From the NCBI GenBank assembly GCA_944383825.1, contig CALWRA010000003.1, forward strand, positions 102,353-166,352: 64,000 nt of DNA, read 5' to 3'. Made by a program: the position numbers and the translations under genes. This document shows positions 1-7,625 of the stretch, piece after piece. The first letter of the stretch is position 1. Every line of letters starts with the position of its first letter. The notes beneath the pieces were generated by a model that worked only from the letters and a program-made list of their open reading frames with translations, made no database searches and had not been told where the DNA came from. The DNA is from an uncultured Acetatifactor sp. GTDB lineage: Bacteria > Bacillota > Clostridia > Lachnospirales > Lachnospiraceae.

Positions 1-294
1 ACAGGCTCTACCACCATTCTGGTTGCAGTTGTTAAGGGCGCTGTGACCAAGGAAGAGATCAATGAGGCTATGAAGGCTGCCGCAACAGAGTCTTTTGCGT
101 ACAATACTGATGAAATTGTATCTTCTGATATTATTGGAAGCACCTATGGCTCTATCTTTGACGCTACTCAGACCATGGTGGCGCCAATGGAAGATGGCAA
201 TACGCAGGTACAGGTTGTTTCCTGGTATGACAACGAGAACAGCTATACCTCTCAGATGGTTCGTACCATCAAGTATTTCAGTGAGCTGAACTAA
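1..294 (+). CDS. gap: Glyceraldehyde-3-phosphate dehydrogenase, C-terminal part (gene starts before the window)
   Basis: This is the last 97 codons of GAPDH, the glycolytic enzyme that converts glyceraldehyde 3-phosphate, NAD and phosphate to 1,3-bisphosphoglycerate in the cytoplasm. The reading frame is open from base 1 and runs to TAA at 292-294. The translated end shows the typical GAPDH C-terminal pattern: a TKEEINEAM helix, the [15 protein letters not shown] stretch, and the near-terminal [19 protein letters not shown] segment that closes the catalytic domain. The N-terminal NAD-binding domain and the catalytic Cys lie upstream of the window. The gene is followed by pgk and tpiA, so this is a glycolytic gap-pgk-tpiA cluster. 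The family assignment is secure. Confidence 0.96.
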   Translation, partial: TGSTTILVAVVKGAVTKEEINEAMKAAATESFAYNTDEIVSSDIIGSTYGSIFDATQTMVAPMEDGNTQVQVVSWYDNENSYTSQMVRTIKYFSELN

Positions 295-329
295 GCTGCT
301 GCGACCAACAGATAAGCAAGACCTATACA

Positions 330-355
330 GGGTCCGGTCTTTAAGGGCCGGACCC
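330..355 (+). terminator. GC-rich hairpin between gap and pgk
   Basis: A perfect 8-bp stem, GGGTCCGG (330-337) and CCGGACCC (348-355), encloses a 10-base loop. Only TTGATTCGTT follows rather than a run of T, so it is a poor classical terminator. It may instead be a partial terminator or an mRNA-stabilising or processing hairpin that sets the gap to pgk expression ratio. I see no clear promoter between it and pgk. Confidence 0.45.
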
Positions 356-457
356 TTGATTCGTTACAATTGCTTTCGTCAGGGAACAGAGTCAGAAGCT
401 TACTGATGAGGCGGCAGGGCTGCCTGTGAAATATAAAATCAAATGGAGGCAAAAAAG

Positions 458-1684
458 ATGGGTTTGAACAAAAAATCAGTTGACGATATTAATGCAAAGG
501 GGAAAAGAGTGCTGGTAAGATGTGATTTTAATGTTCCTCTCAAAAATGGAGAGATCACTGACGACACCCGTATTGTGGCGGCGCTTCCCACCATTCAGAA
601 GCTGATCAATGACGGCGGCAGGGTAATTCTCTGCTCACATTTGGGCAAGGTAAAAAACGGTCCCAATGAGGGCGAGTCTCTGGCGCCTGTGGCGAAGAGG
701 CTTTCCGAAAAGCTTGGAAAGGAAGTTGTATTCGTAGCAGATTATAACGTAACAGGAGAGGCTGCAACCAAGGCTGTGGAGGCTATGAAGGAGGGAGATG
801 TGGTTCTGCTCCAGAATACCCGTTTCCGCGGCGCCGAGGAGACCAAGAATGGCGAGCAGTTCAGCAAAGAGCTGGCAGATTTGGCAGATATCTATGTCTG
901 TGATGCATTCGGCTCTTCTCACAGAGCCCATGCATCCGTTGCGGGGGTAACTAAATTTATTTCCGGGAAGGGCGGAGAAAATGTTGTGGGTTATCTGATG
1001 CAGAAGGAAATCAATTTCCTTGGAAACGCAGTTGAAAATCCTGTGAGACCTTTTGTGGCTATATTAGGAGGCGCGAAGGTAGCGGACAAGCTCAACGTTA
1101 TTTCCAATCTGCTTGAAAAATGTGATACGCTGATTATTGGAGGAGGTATGGCCTACACATTCCTGAAGGCAAAGGGCTATGAAGTGGGAAAATCTCTGGT
1201 GGATGATGAGAAAATCGGCTATTGCAGGGAAATGATGGATAAGGCTGAGAAGCTGGGCAAGGCGTTGCTGCTTCCTGTTGACACAACCATCGCCGCAGAC
1301 TTCCCTAACCCCATTGATGGCCCCATAGAGGTATCCTATGTGGCTTCTGACAAGATTCCTTCCGATATGGAAGGTCTGGATATTGGGCCTAAGACCCGCG
1401 AGCTTTTTGCGGACGCAGTGAAGTCTGCCAAGACTGTTGTGTGGAACGGTCCCATGGGCGTGTTTGAGAATCCCACTCTGGCAGCGGGAACCATTGCAGT
1501 TGCGAAAGCGCTGGCAGAGACAGATGCAACCACCATCATTGGCGGCGGAGATTCTGCGGCGGCAGTGAATCAGCTTGGCTTCGGCGATAAGATGAGCCAC
1601 ATTTCCACTGGCGGCGGAGCTTCTCTGGAATTCCTGGAGGGCAAAGAACTTCCCGGCGTTGCGGCAGCAGACGACAAAGAATAA
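458..1684 (+). CDS. pgk: Phosphoglycerate kinase
   Basis: Transfers phosphate from 1,3-bisphosphoglycerate to ADP, the first ATP-yielding step of glycolysis. The N-terminal substrate site shows RCDFNVP (residues 21-27), a SHLGK motif near residue 64 and SSHRAHASV. The C-terminal nucleotide domain ends with the GGGDSAAA loop near residue 362. I chose ATG 458 because GGAGG at 445-449 sits 8 bases before it. The upstream in-frame ATG at 443 overlaps that ribosome site. The 408-residue product is slightly longer than usual (about 395). The extra residues are an Ala/Asp tail (VAAADDKE) that lies in the first copy of a 51-bp tandem repeat running past the stop codon. Confidence 0.97.
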   Translation: MGLNKKSVDDINAKGKRVLVRCDFNVPLKNGEITDDTRIVAALPTIQKLINDGGRVILCSHLGKVKNGPNEGESLAPVAKRLSEKLGKEVVFVADYNVTGEAATKAVEAMKEGDVVLLQNTRFRGAEETKNGEQFSKELADLADIYVCDAFGSSHRAHASVAGVTKFISGKGGENVVGYLMQKEINFLGNAVENPVRPFVAILGGAKVADKLNVISNLLEKCDTLIIGGGMAYTFLKAKGYEVGKSLVDDEKIGYCREMMDKAEKLGKALLLPVDTTIAADFPNPIDGPIEVSYVASDKIPSDMEGLDIGPKTRELFADAVKSAKTVVWNGPMGVFENPTLAAGTIAVAKALAETDATTIIGGGDSAAAVNQLGFGDKMSHISTGGGASLEFLEGKELPGVAAADDKE

Positions 1685-1829
1685 GAGGCTGAGAGAGCAA
1701 CGCCGTGAGTTGCGGCGGCAGACGACAAAGAATAAGAGGCTGAGAGAGCAACGCCGTGAGTTGCGGCGGCAGACGACAAAGAATAAGAGGCTGAGAGAGC
1801 AACGACGTGAGTTGCGGCAGCAGACGACA
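1658..1829 (+). repeat. 51-bp tandem direct repeat, about 3.4 copies, across the pgk 3' end
   Basis: Units lie at 1658-1708, 1709-1759 and 1760-1810, followed by a 19-base partial unit at 1811-1829. Units differ at only a few bases (for example GCAGCAG or GGCGGCAG near the start, CGCCG or CGACG near the end). The first unit covers the last codons and stop of pgk. The length is a multiple of three, so every copy carries the same in-frame stop. Each unit junction can form a small hairpin, CGCCG-tgagttg-CGGCG. The first and the last partial copies share the same variant (GCGGCAGCAG), which suggests expansion between pre-existing short direct repeats. Confidence 0.93.
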
Positions 1830-1840
1830 TGCTGTTTTTT
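1818..1840 (+). terminator. Weak hairpin plus T6 between pgk repeat and tpiA
   Basis: CAGCA (1818-1822) pairs with TGCTG (1830-1834) around a 7-base loop, directly followed by TTTTTT (1835-1840). The 5-bp stem is short, so any termination is probably partial. It uses the last, partial copy of the pgk-end repeat as its left arm. It could lower tpiA expression relative to pgk. Confidence 0.35.
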
Positions 1841-1866
1841 AAATTATGAGGAAAAGAGGAAATCAA

Positions 1867-2619
1867 ATGCCAAGAAGAAAAATCATTGCCGGCAACTGGA
1901 AAATGAACATGACGCCCAGTGAGGCAGTCGAACTGATTGAAACTCTGAAACCGTTGGTTGTAAATGAAGATGTGGACGTACTTTTTTGCGTGCCTGCCAT
2001 TGATATAATACCGGCGGTAGAGGCGGTAAAAGGTTCCAATATTATGATTGGGGCGGAAAATATGTATTTTGAAGATAAGGGGGCCTTCACCGGTGAAATC
2101 TCCCCGGCAATGCTGACGGACGCCGGCGTTAAATATGTAATTATAGGCCATTCGGAGAGAAGAGAGTATTTTGCCGAAACGGATGAAACGGTGAATAAAA
2201 AGGTTTTGAAAGCCTTTGAATACGGTATTACGCCAATTATATGCTGTGGTGAAACACTAACACAGAGAGAACAGGGAGTGACCATAGATTTTATCCGTCA
2301 GCAGATTAAGATTGCATTTCTCAATGTGACTCCCGATCAGGCTGCTTCAGCAGTGATTGCATATGAACCGATCTGGGCCATTGGAACGGGAAAGGTAGCC
2401 ACTACGCAGCAGGCCCAGGAGGTGTGCAAAGCTATCCGCGATTGCATTGCCGAGATTTATGATGATGCTGTGGCGGCATCCATCCGCATTCAGTACGGCG
2501 GTTCTGTTTCTGCTTCCAGCGCACCGGAGCTGTTTGCACAGCCCGACATAGATGGAGGATTGGTGGGAGGCGCTTCCCTTAAGGCTGATTTTGGTCAGAT
2601 TGTTTGCTATAATAAATGA
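1867..2619 (+). CDS. tpiA: Triosephosphate isomerase
   Basis: Interconverts dihydroxyacetone phosphate and glyceraldehyde 3-phosphate. The TIM-barrel signatures are clear: AGNWKMN near the N-terminus with the substrate Lys, the catalytic His95 in IIGHSERR, the catalytic Glu167 in [11 protein letters not shown], and the phosphate-binding YGGSV and GGLVGGASL loops near the end. The start at ATG 1867 is preferred because GAGGA at 1856-1860 is 6 bases upstream and the protein then begins [11 protein letters not shown], as in the family. An upstream in-frame ATG at 1846 would add seven untypical residues. Length is 250 residues, normal for the family. It follows pgk, from which the tandem repeat separates it. 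Confidence 0.97.
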   Translation: MPRRKIIAGNWKMNMTPSEAVELIETLKPLVVNEDVDVLFCVPAIDIIPAVEAVKGSNIMIGAENMYFEDKGAFTGEISPAMLTDAGVKYVIIGHSERREYFAETDETVNKKVLKAFEYGITPIICCGETLTQREQGVTIDFIRQQIKIAFLNVTPDQAASAVIAYEPIWAIGTGKVATTQQAQEVCKAIRDCIAEIYDDAVAASIRIQYGGSVSASSAPELFAQPDIDGGLVGGASLKADFGQIVCYNK

Positions 2620-2743
2620 TCATCGTATTATAATCATGATTCAATCCTTTATGAACAGTCGAGCACGGGGGCAAAAGGCCAGTGGAAATTAGCTGTTTTG
2701 GCTGTTCCTTAAAAGAAAAGCATCGGGGCGGTTATGAAAGTTT

Positions 2744-2953
2744 TTGCACGGAAATTGGAACGGAGCTCTCTCGGAAAAAGATTATCTGGAGCTTACCGAT
2801 TTATTTGCCGGACTGACAAGCGGTAATCCGGAAGATGAAATAAATCAAGTCCTTCATTTTAAAAACCTGACAGGAATATGGAGAAAGGGAAAAATCTTTA
2901 CCTTTTACGAATGCAATGACATATACGCGGGCTTACTCGCCGCTGTGCAGTGA
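2744..2953 (+). CDS. Small unknown ORF, 69 residues, TTG start
   Basis: I do not recognise this product. The frame opens at TTG 2744 just after an in-frame stop at 2735, so the start is not flexible; the ribosome site is weak (GAAAG at 2735-2739). The composition looks protein-like: an amphipathic acidic segment (SEKDYLELTDLFAGL), then a basic/aromatic part (GIWRKGKIFTFYE). There is no signal peptide, Cys cluster or known motif. Its stop codon touches the base of the terminator hairpin that serves the convergent CAP-protein gene. It could be a remnant of a longer gene or a spurious ORF. Confidence 0.35.
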   Translation: MHGNWNGALSEKDYLELTDLFAGLTSGNPEDEINQVLHFKNLTGIWRKGKIFTFYECNDIYAGLLAAVQ

Positions 2954-2955
2954 AA

Positions 2956-2993
2956 AAGAGGGATGATCGGCATTCTCGCCGATTGTCCCTCTT
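2956..2993 (-). terminator. Terminator of the CAP-domain gene, minus strand
   Basis: AAGAGGGA (2956-2963) pairs with TCCCTCTT (2986-2993), and ATCGGC (2966-2971) pairs with GCCGAT (2978-2983). A small TG/TG internal mismatch separates the two helices and the loop is 6 bases. Read on the minus strand the stem is followed by T residues (complement of the A run at 2953-2957), as expected about 60 bases after the stop at 3053. On the plus strand the tail is not T-rich, so it acts mainly leftward. Confidence 0.75.
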
Positions 2994-3052
2994 CTGCTGT
3001 ATTCCTTTTACTGATGGTCTGATTTTGAAGCCGTTTTCTTCAGCAAGCCTAA

Positions 3053-3964
3053 TTAGTAGGTGAAAAGCTGAACCCAGTAGTTCACCCCTGATTCCTGATA
3101 ATAACCAACGCCAATGGAGGTATATTTATCGCTCATAATGTTAGCTCGGTGTCCAGCGCTGTTCATCCAGGCGTTTACAACCTCCTCAGGAGAACGCTGT
3201 CCCCATGCGATATTTTCTCCTGCACCCCTGTAAGAGACGTTCTGTTCCTTCAGCGCTGTAGAAAAACTGCTACCGTTTGGCCGTGTATGGGAAAAGGAAG
3301 TAACGATCTCCTTTGCCCTCACCTGAGCCGCTGCCTGCACATTTAGGGAAATGGTCAGGGGAGAAAGTCCTTCTTTGGCACGCTCCGTATTTACGAGCTT
3401 GACAATCTGTTCAGCATAGGAAAGAGAATCGGTGTCCTCAGAGGACTCGGCATCATCTTCAGGCTGATTGATTTCAGGTGCGTCCGTGCTGCCTCCCGGG
3501 ACATTGGTGTCAGGGCTGTCAGTGCCGTTATCCGGCAGAGCTCCGTCGGGAGTGTCGGTGCCGTTATCCGGTAGACTGGAGTCCGGCTGGTCAGTACCGC
3601 TGTCCGGCTGAGTATCGCCGGGAGTGTCGGCGCCGTTATCCGGCAGGCTGGAGTCTGGCTGGTCGTCATCACATTCCGGCAGAGAATTGCCGGAATTATC
3701 CGTATCTGTTCCGGGCACGTCGCTTTCGGGAATGTCCGTATCGGACTCCGGAAGGGAAGGAACAAGAGAAGGGAAGCAGTCTTTCCATTGCTCCAAAAGA
3801 GTAGACAGATCACAGTTTCCTTTATAAGAAATCACGACGCGCTTGCCGTTTGCGGAAACGGAAGTGCTCTGCCAGCTATTTCCGGCAGCCTGGGCGGTCA
3901 GTGTCTGGCTTCCCAGTGCGGCTGTAGACAATAAAGCAGCTGTAAGAAGTGTAATTTTCTTCAT
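3053..3964 (-). CDS. Secreted CAP-domain (SCP/YkwD-like) protein with Asp/Pro/Ser-rich linker
   Basis: A 303-residue exported protein. It opens with a clear signal peptide (MKKITLLTAALLSTAALG, cleavage probably after AQAA). A low-complexity linker rich in Asp, Pro, Ser and Gly follows, with repeated DSSLPDNGTDTPD-like units. The last 120 or so residues are a CAP domain: ERAKEGLSPL, SHTRPNGSSF, GENIAWG, and the AWMNSAGHRANIM segment with the conserved His. CAP proteins of this kind are found at the cell surface and in spore coats; the biochemical role is unsettled. ATG at 3964-3962 is chosen because AAAGGAG lies just upstream on the minus strand. No sortase or other anchor motif is visible. 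The gene is monocistronic. Confidence 0.88.
   Translation of the reverse strand: MKKITLLTAALLSTAALGSQTLTAQAAGNSWQSTSVSANGKRVVISYKGNCDLSTLLEQWKDCFPSLVPSLPESDTDIPESDVPGTDTDNSGNSLPECDDDQPDSSLPDNGADTPGDTQPDSGTDQPDSSLPDNGTDTPDGALPDNGTDSPDTNVPGGSTDAPEINQPEDDAESSEDTDSLSYAEQIVKLVNTERAKEGLSPLTISLNVQAAAQVRAKEIVTSFSHTRPNGSSFSTALKEQNVSYRGAGENIAWGQRSPEEVVNAWMNSAGHRANIMSDKYTSIGVGYYQESGVNYWVQLFTY
3551..3664 (-). repeat. 42-bp near-identical direct repeats in the CAP-protein linker
   Basis: Bases 3551-3592 and 3623-3664 are the same 42-base sequence with four mismatches, 72 bases apart. Shorter related units lie on both sides (from about 3508). They encode the repeated DSSLPDNG-type linker of the secreted protein. 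Such repeats expand and contract readily, so linker length probably varies between strains. Confidence 0.8.
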
Positions 3965-4028
3965 GTAATCTCCTTTCAAATGTTGCATACTTGTTTCTTA
4001 GATATTACATATATGTTACATAATGATA

Positions 4029-4056
4029 ATAATATAAATTTTTCAATTTTCAACAA
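4029..4056 (-). promoter_or_regulatory. Candidate promoter of the CAP-domain gene
   Basis: On the minus strand TTGTTG (4056-4051), a 16-base spacer and TATTAT (4034-4029) lie about 65 bases before the start codon. A perfect 10-base palindrome, ACATATATGT, lies near 4007-4016 between promoter and gene and could be an operator. The surrounding sequence is very AT-rich, so chance matches are likely. Confidence 0.4.
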
Positions 4057-4098
4057 ACAATTTCTGGAAATGTAAAAATTGCTTTTGATACATATTTA

Positions 4099-4127
4099 TT
4101 GCTTCCCAAATACATGTTTGCTATAAT
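4099..4127 (+). promoter_or_regulatory. Sigma-A type promoter for the zinc-ribbon/TPM gene pair
   Basis: TTGCTT (4099-4104), a 17-base spacer and a perfect TATAAT (4122-4127) lie about 85 bases before the ATG at 4215. Spacing and the -10 element match the vegetative consensus. It is divergent from the CAP-gene promoter. Confidence 0.65.
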
Positions 4128-4214
4128 GATTAACATAGAAATATGTAAGAGCACGCCGAACTGTACAGGTGATATACAAGGCTTTCGGAGAAGATAAGAG
4201 AGGGGAGCGCGTAT

Positions 4215-5204
4215 ATGATTTTCAAATGTAAAAATTGTGGTGGAAATGTGATTTATAGCCCGGAAAAGCAAGCAATGTTCTGTCCGTTCTGTGAAAGTGA
4301 AGGAAGTCAGGAAAAGCAGGAATTTCCACAGCAGGAAATGCAGATTTGTCCCAACTGCGGCGGTCAGGTGCCTGTGCTGGAGCACACCAGCGCCACACAA
4401 TGCCCTTACTGCGATAATTTTCTGCTTCTTGATCAGAGAATTTTGGGAGAATATGAGCCGCAGTTGATTATTCCGTTTGTATTTGGAAAAGAAAAATGTA
4501 AGGAATCCATTCGTGAAAAATTTAAAAAATTTCTTTTTGCACCTGTTGACTTTTTATCTGAAGCCCGTCTGAACAGTATACAGGGAACGTATGTCCCTTT
4601 TTGGTTTTTTGATTATGATGTGGACTGCGATTTCTGCGGGGAGGGCACACGGGTGAGAAGCTGGACCAGGGGAGATATGCAGTACACGGAAACCTCCTAT
4701 TATAATATTTTCCGGAATATAAGCGCTGATTTCAGAAACGTTCCGGTGGATGCTTCCGTGCAGATGCCCGATGACGTGATGGACCTTATGGAGCCGTATC
4801 AGTATGACCAGCTTCAGGAGTTTAAGCCGGAATATCTTTCAGGTTTTTATGCGGAAAAATACAATATAACGGCAGAACAGTCCGAAAATCGTGCAAAACA
4901 GAAGATGAGGGAGGATGTGGAACAGATGATTGCCCAGAGTTATTCGGGATATGGGCATGTGAATGTGCAGAAAAATCATATTCTGGTTAAGAGGGCAGAA
5001 AACCGCTATGGACTGCTTCCTGTATGGAAATATGTTTATCGCTATCACGATAAAGAATATCCATTCTACGTCAATGGGCAAAACGGTAAAATTGTGGGCA
5101 GCGTTCCCATATCGAAACCAAAGGTATGGGCATATGCGGGAACGATCTGGCTGAGCCTGGTGCTTATTTTATGTATGATCAACGGCATTATTTATCTGCT
5201 GTAG
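4215..5204 (+). CDS. Zinc-ribbon protein with a C-terminal membrane anchor
   Basis: The 329-residue product begins with a CKNCGG...CPFC zinc ribbon (residues 4-25). A second CPNCGG...CPYC ribbon follows near residues 43-66. The central 200 residues form a soluble domain with LIIPFVFGKEKC, GTYVPFWFFDYD and LLPVWKYVYRY segments, typical of bacterial proteins often labelled TFIIB-type zinc-ribbon proteins. The last 25 residues (WAYAGTIWLSLVLILCMING) are one membrane helix, so the domain should face the cytoplasm. The ribosome site GAGGGGAG is close upstream. The next gene, a TPM-domain membrane protein, follows after 58 bases, which suggests a joint envelope role. The true function is unknown to me. 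Confidence 0.8.
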   Translation: MIFKCKNCGGNVIYSPEKQAMFCPFCESEGSQEKQEFPQQEMQICPNCGGQVPVLEHTSATQCPYCDNFLLLDQRILGEYEPQLIIPFVFGKEKCKESIREKFKKFLFAPVDFLSEARLNSIQGTYVPFWFFDYDVDCDFCGEGTRVRSWTRGDMQYTETSYYNIFRNISADFRNVPVDASVQMPDDVMDLMEPYQYDQLQEFKPEYLSGFYAEKYNITAEQSENRAKQKMREDVEQMIAQSYSGYGHVNVQKNHILVKRAENRYGLLPVWKYVYRYHDKEYPFYVNGQNGKIVGSVPISKPKVWAYAGTIWLSLVLILCMINGIIYLL

Positions 5205-5237
5205 CAAGACAGAACAAAGACAGGAGGGAAAGCCGCT

Positions 5238-5270
5238 TTGGAAAGACGGCGGCAGAAAAAGAATGGATAA
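5238..5270 (+). CDS. Possible 10-codon leader peptide overlapping the TPM gene start
   Basis: AGGAGGGA at 5222-5229 is the only strong ribosome site before the TPM gene, but it is too far from that gene's ATG (5263). It is well placed for TTG 5238, which starts a 10-codon frame (MERRRQKKNG) ending at TAA 5268-5270, overlapping the TPM ATG. Translational coupling would explain how the TPM gene is translated without its own ribosome site. This is an inference from spacing only. Confidence 0.3.
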   Translation: MERRRQKKNG

Positions 5271-6117
5271 AGATAACAGAAAAGAGGCGTTTCGGCAATA
5301 CATACATTATTTTCGCTTTTGGTTTATTCTTCTTGGTGTGCTGGCCGTGCTGGTGGCAGCGTTTTTTATAGCCAGTCTGATCATGCCCGAGGCAGAGAGA
5401 GGTAACGCGGCGGCGCCTTCCGAACGTGTTTTTGATTATGCGGATGTGCTGACAGATGAAGAAGAGCAGAAACTGATGGAGCACATTGCCCGACGCGAGA
5501 AAGAGCAGCAGATAGATATTGTGCTGGTAACCATCAGTGAGGATGTGGAGAGGGACGGATTCTGGGAAACGCAGATGATGAATATTGCGGATGATTTCTA
5601 TGACCAGAATGATTATGGCTACGACAAGGTGCACGGCGATGGAGTGCTGCTTTTGGAAAACTGGTATCCTGGTCAGGAGGGGAGCTGGCTTTCTACCTGC
5701 GGAAGAGTATATGAAAAATTCAGCGATTACGATATCGATATAGTTTTGGATGCCGTTTATGAGCGTGTAGAGGAAAGCCCTTTTGAGGCATACATGGCTT
5801 ATGTGGATGAGGTCGGCAGACGAATGGACGGCCCGGGATTCGACATTCCCCCGGGAGTGATTCTGATTGTGCCTTTAGTGGCTGCCCTGATTTACGCATT
5901 TGTTCATTTGCGTCAAGAGAAGGCGAGAGATACTACCACAGCCACATCCTTTGTGCAGGGAGGAAAGCCCGCTATGAATGACAGCAGGGACGTGTTTGTA
6001 AGAAAGAATGTAGTTTCCAGAAAGATTCAGACCAGCAGCTCAGGCGGCAGCGGCAGGGGCGGAGGACACCGAAGCAGCGGAGGCGTTCGCCATGGCGGAG
6101 GCGGCAGACGGCGCTGA
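5263..6117 (+). CDS. TPM-domain membrane protein (YgcG-like) with Gly/Ser/Arg-rich tail
   Basis: A 284-residue protein. One membrane helix near residues 18-41 (FWFILLGVLAVLVAAFFI) is followed by an extracytoplasmic TPM domain that opens with the usual VFDYADVLTDEEEQKL. It continues through IDIVLVTI, GDGVLLLENW and LSTCGRVYEKFSD. A second helix (GVILIVPLVAALIYAF) follows near residue 205. The tail is basic and rich in Gly, Ser and His, ending GGGGRRR. TPM domains occur in thylakoid repair factors and many bacterial membrane proteins; the enzymatic role is uncertain. It follows the zinc-ribbon gene in the same probable operon. The ATG lacks a close ribosome site (see the leader-peptide entry). 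Confidence 0.85.
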   Translation: MDKDNRKEAFRQYIHYFRFWFILLGVLAVLVAAFFIASLIMPEAERGNAAAPSERVFDYADVLTDEEEQKLMEHIARREKEQQIDIVLVTISEDVERDGFWETQMMNIADDFYDQNDYGYDKVHGDGVLLLENWYPGQEGSWLSTCGRVYEKFSDYDIDIVLDAVYERVEESPFEAYMAYVDEVGRRMDGPGFDIPPGVILIVPLVAALIYAFVHLRQEKARDTTTATSFVQGGKPAMNDSRDVFVRKNVVSRKIQTSSSGGSGRGGGHRSSGGVRHGGGGRRR

Positions 6118-6135
6118 GGGATAGAAGGAAAAATA

Positions 6136-6164
6136 AAAGCGCTCATAGAGGGTATGAGCGCTTT
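6136..6164 (-). terminator. Strong bidirectional terminator between the TPM gene and rpsT
   Basis: A perfect 12-bp stem, AAAGCGCTCATA (6136-6147) and TATGAGCGCTTT (6153-6164), encloses a 5-base loop. On the minus strand it is followed by TTTATTTTT (complement of 6127-6135), which fits rpsT ending at 6185. On the plus strand it also lies 18 bases after the TPM gene stop, so it probably serves both convergent genes. Confidence 0.88.
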
Positions 6165-6184
6165 AAAATCGTATATGTTAAAAA

Positions 6185-6448
6185 TTAAGCCATCTGGTTA
6201 ACAGCCCTGCTGATACGGGAAACCTTCCTTGCCGCATTGTTCTTGTGATAAACACCTTTTGTAGCTGCCATTTCGATAACCTTGGTGGCGGAAACGAGCT
6301 CTGCCTTTGCAGCTTCCTTGTCACCGGACTCGATTACGGCATATACCTTTTTGATAGCTGTTTTCACACCGGATCTAATGGCTTTATTTCTCTCTGCCTT
6401 AGTACGGTTTACTAAAATTCTTTTTTTTGCGGATTTAATGTTAGCCAA
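6185..6448 (-). CDS. rpsT: Ribosomal protein S20
   Basis: S20 binds 16S rRNA early in 30S assembly. The product begins ANIKSAKKRI and is Lys/Arg/Ala-rich throughout (NRTKAERNKAIRSGVKTAIKKV), ending KVSRISRAVNQMA, as in the family. I choose TTG at 6448-6446 as start. GGAGGTG lies 6 bases upstream, and the product then starts exactly at the family N-terminus with 87 residues. An upstream ATG at 6463 would add MEVYD, which is untypical, and would overlap the ribosome site. It is divergent from gpr, the conserved rpsT-gpr arrangement of spore-forming Firmicutes. Confidence 0.95.
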   Translation of the reverse strand: MANIKSAKKRILVNRTKAERNKAIRSGVKTAIKKVYAVIESGDKEAAKAELVSATKVIEMAATKGVYHKNNAARKVSRISRAVNQMA

Positions 6449-6537
6449 GTCATACACCTCCATCTGTATATAATATATTTTCTTGAAAATGTTTCACTTT
6501 AGCCAGACACGGAAGACTAACGTAAACATACTATTGT

Positions 6538-6566
6538 AGTGTAGTCAATTCTTGAAAGTTTGTCAA
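6538..6566 (-). promoter_or_regulatory. Candidate sigma-A promoter of rpsT
   Basis: On the minus strand a perfect TTGACA (6566-6561), a 17-base spacer and TACACT (6543-6538) lie about 90 bases before the TTG start. The leader of about 80 bases is long enough for autogenous control by S20, but I cannot define a structure with confidence. Confidence 0.55.
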
Positions 6567-6621
6567 TACATATTTTCCTGTTTTTTGTAAAAAATATGAA
6601 AAAAAGCGAAAGGAAAGGCTT

Positions 6622-7536
6622 ATGGGGAATTTTCAGGTAAGGACAGACTTGGCCCTGGAAGCAAGGGAGAGTATCAGTGAGGCGGACAGTAAGCTGCGGG
6701 GAGTACGCGTAGAGGAATACTATAAGGAAGAGGAAGACATTCAGGTCACCAAGGTGATGATTGACACCAAAAATGCGGCAAAAGCTATGGGAAAACCCAT
6801 TGGCACCTATGTGACTATGGAGGCTCCCGCTCTCGTTGAACCGGACGAAGACTATCACAGAGAAATTTCGGAATGCCTGGCCGAAGAGCTTCGGCAGATG
6901 ATACCTGGCTGCGACAAGGAACAGTCTATTTTAATTGTGGGGCTGGGCAACAGGGAGGTGACGGCAGACGCGCTGGGGCCTCAGGTGGTGGATAATCTGT
7001 TTGTAACCAGGCATATTATTAAGGAATATGGAAAGGCAGCCTATAACTGTAGTAAAATCAATACCATCAGCAGCATTGAGCCGGGAGTTATGGCAAAGAC
7101 AGGCATGGAAACTTCTGAGATCATAAAAGGAGTGATACATGAGACATCCCCGGATTTGCTGATTGTGATAGACGCCCTTGCAGCGCGCAGCACGAGACGG
7201 CTGAATAGGACGATTCAAATTACAAACACAGGGATACAGCCCGGCTCCGGAGTGGGAAATCATAGGAATGCTCTGACTCAGGAGAGTCTTGGAATACCCG
7301 TGATTGCCATAGGAGTTCCTACAGTGGTGGATGCAGCTACCATAGTGGGGGATGCATTGGAAAAGCTGATGGGGGACGACAAAGAGTTTGACAGTCTGAA
7401 ATATATGGGACAGCATCGTCTGACTTTTGCGGAGCTGAACAACATGTATATGACGGGAAAAGATATTGACGCCGTTATCAAAAGAGTGAGCTTTACGGTG
7501 TCCGAAGGGATTAATATTGCTCTGGAGAAGGAATAG
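6622..7536 (+). CDS. gpr: Germination protease GPR (spore protease)
   Basis: GPR is an aspartate-type endopeptidase (family A25). It degrades the small acid-soluble proteins that coat spore DNA when spores germinate. The 304-residue product begins with a short pro-region followed by VRTDLALEARE, the usual processing-site neighbourhood. The conserved core follows: SILIVGLGNREVTADALGP, with one of the conserved Asp residues, and LLIVIDALAARS with another. The ribosome site AAAGGAAAGG precedes ATG 6622. Neighbours rpsT, spoIIP, lepA and hemW reproduce a widely conserved order. Forespore (sigma-G) expression is expected, but I did not find a convincing sigma-G promoter in the gap. Confidence 0.95.
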   Translation: MGNFQVRTDLALEARESISEADSKLRGVRVEEYYKEEEDIQVTKVMIDTKNAAKAMGKPIGTYVTMEAPALVEPDEDYHREISECLAEELRQMIPGCDKEQSILIVGLGNREVTADALGPQVVDNLFVTRHIIKEYGKAAYNCSKINTISSIEPGVMAKTGMETSEIIKGVIHETSPDLLIVIDALAARSTRRLNRTIQITNTGIQPGSGVGNHRNALTQESLGIPVIAIGVPTVVDAATIVGDALEKLMGDDKEFDSLKYMGQHRLTFAELNNMYMTGKDIDAVIKRVSFTVSEGINIALEKE

Positions 7537-7625
7537 CATATCTATGTCCGGCATATATTTAAAACAGCTCTAAAGAAAGGGAGTGCTTTGACGTAAAAGG
7601 AAGGAAAAACGCAGCCAGTCCTGCT

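Noticed and set aside
1658..1829. CRISPR-like direct repeats
   Set aside because: The units are contiguous with no unique spacers, there are only 3.4 of them, and no cas gene is nearby.
1570..2151. 193-codon minus-strand ORF opposite pgk end and tpiA start
   Set aside because: Its repeated [20 protein letters not shown] segment is just the reverse reading of the 51-bp repeat and it overlaps two certain genes.
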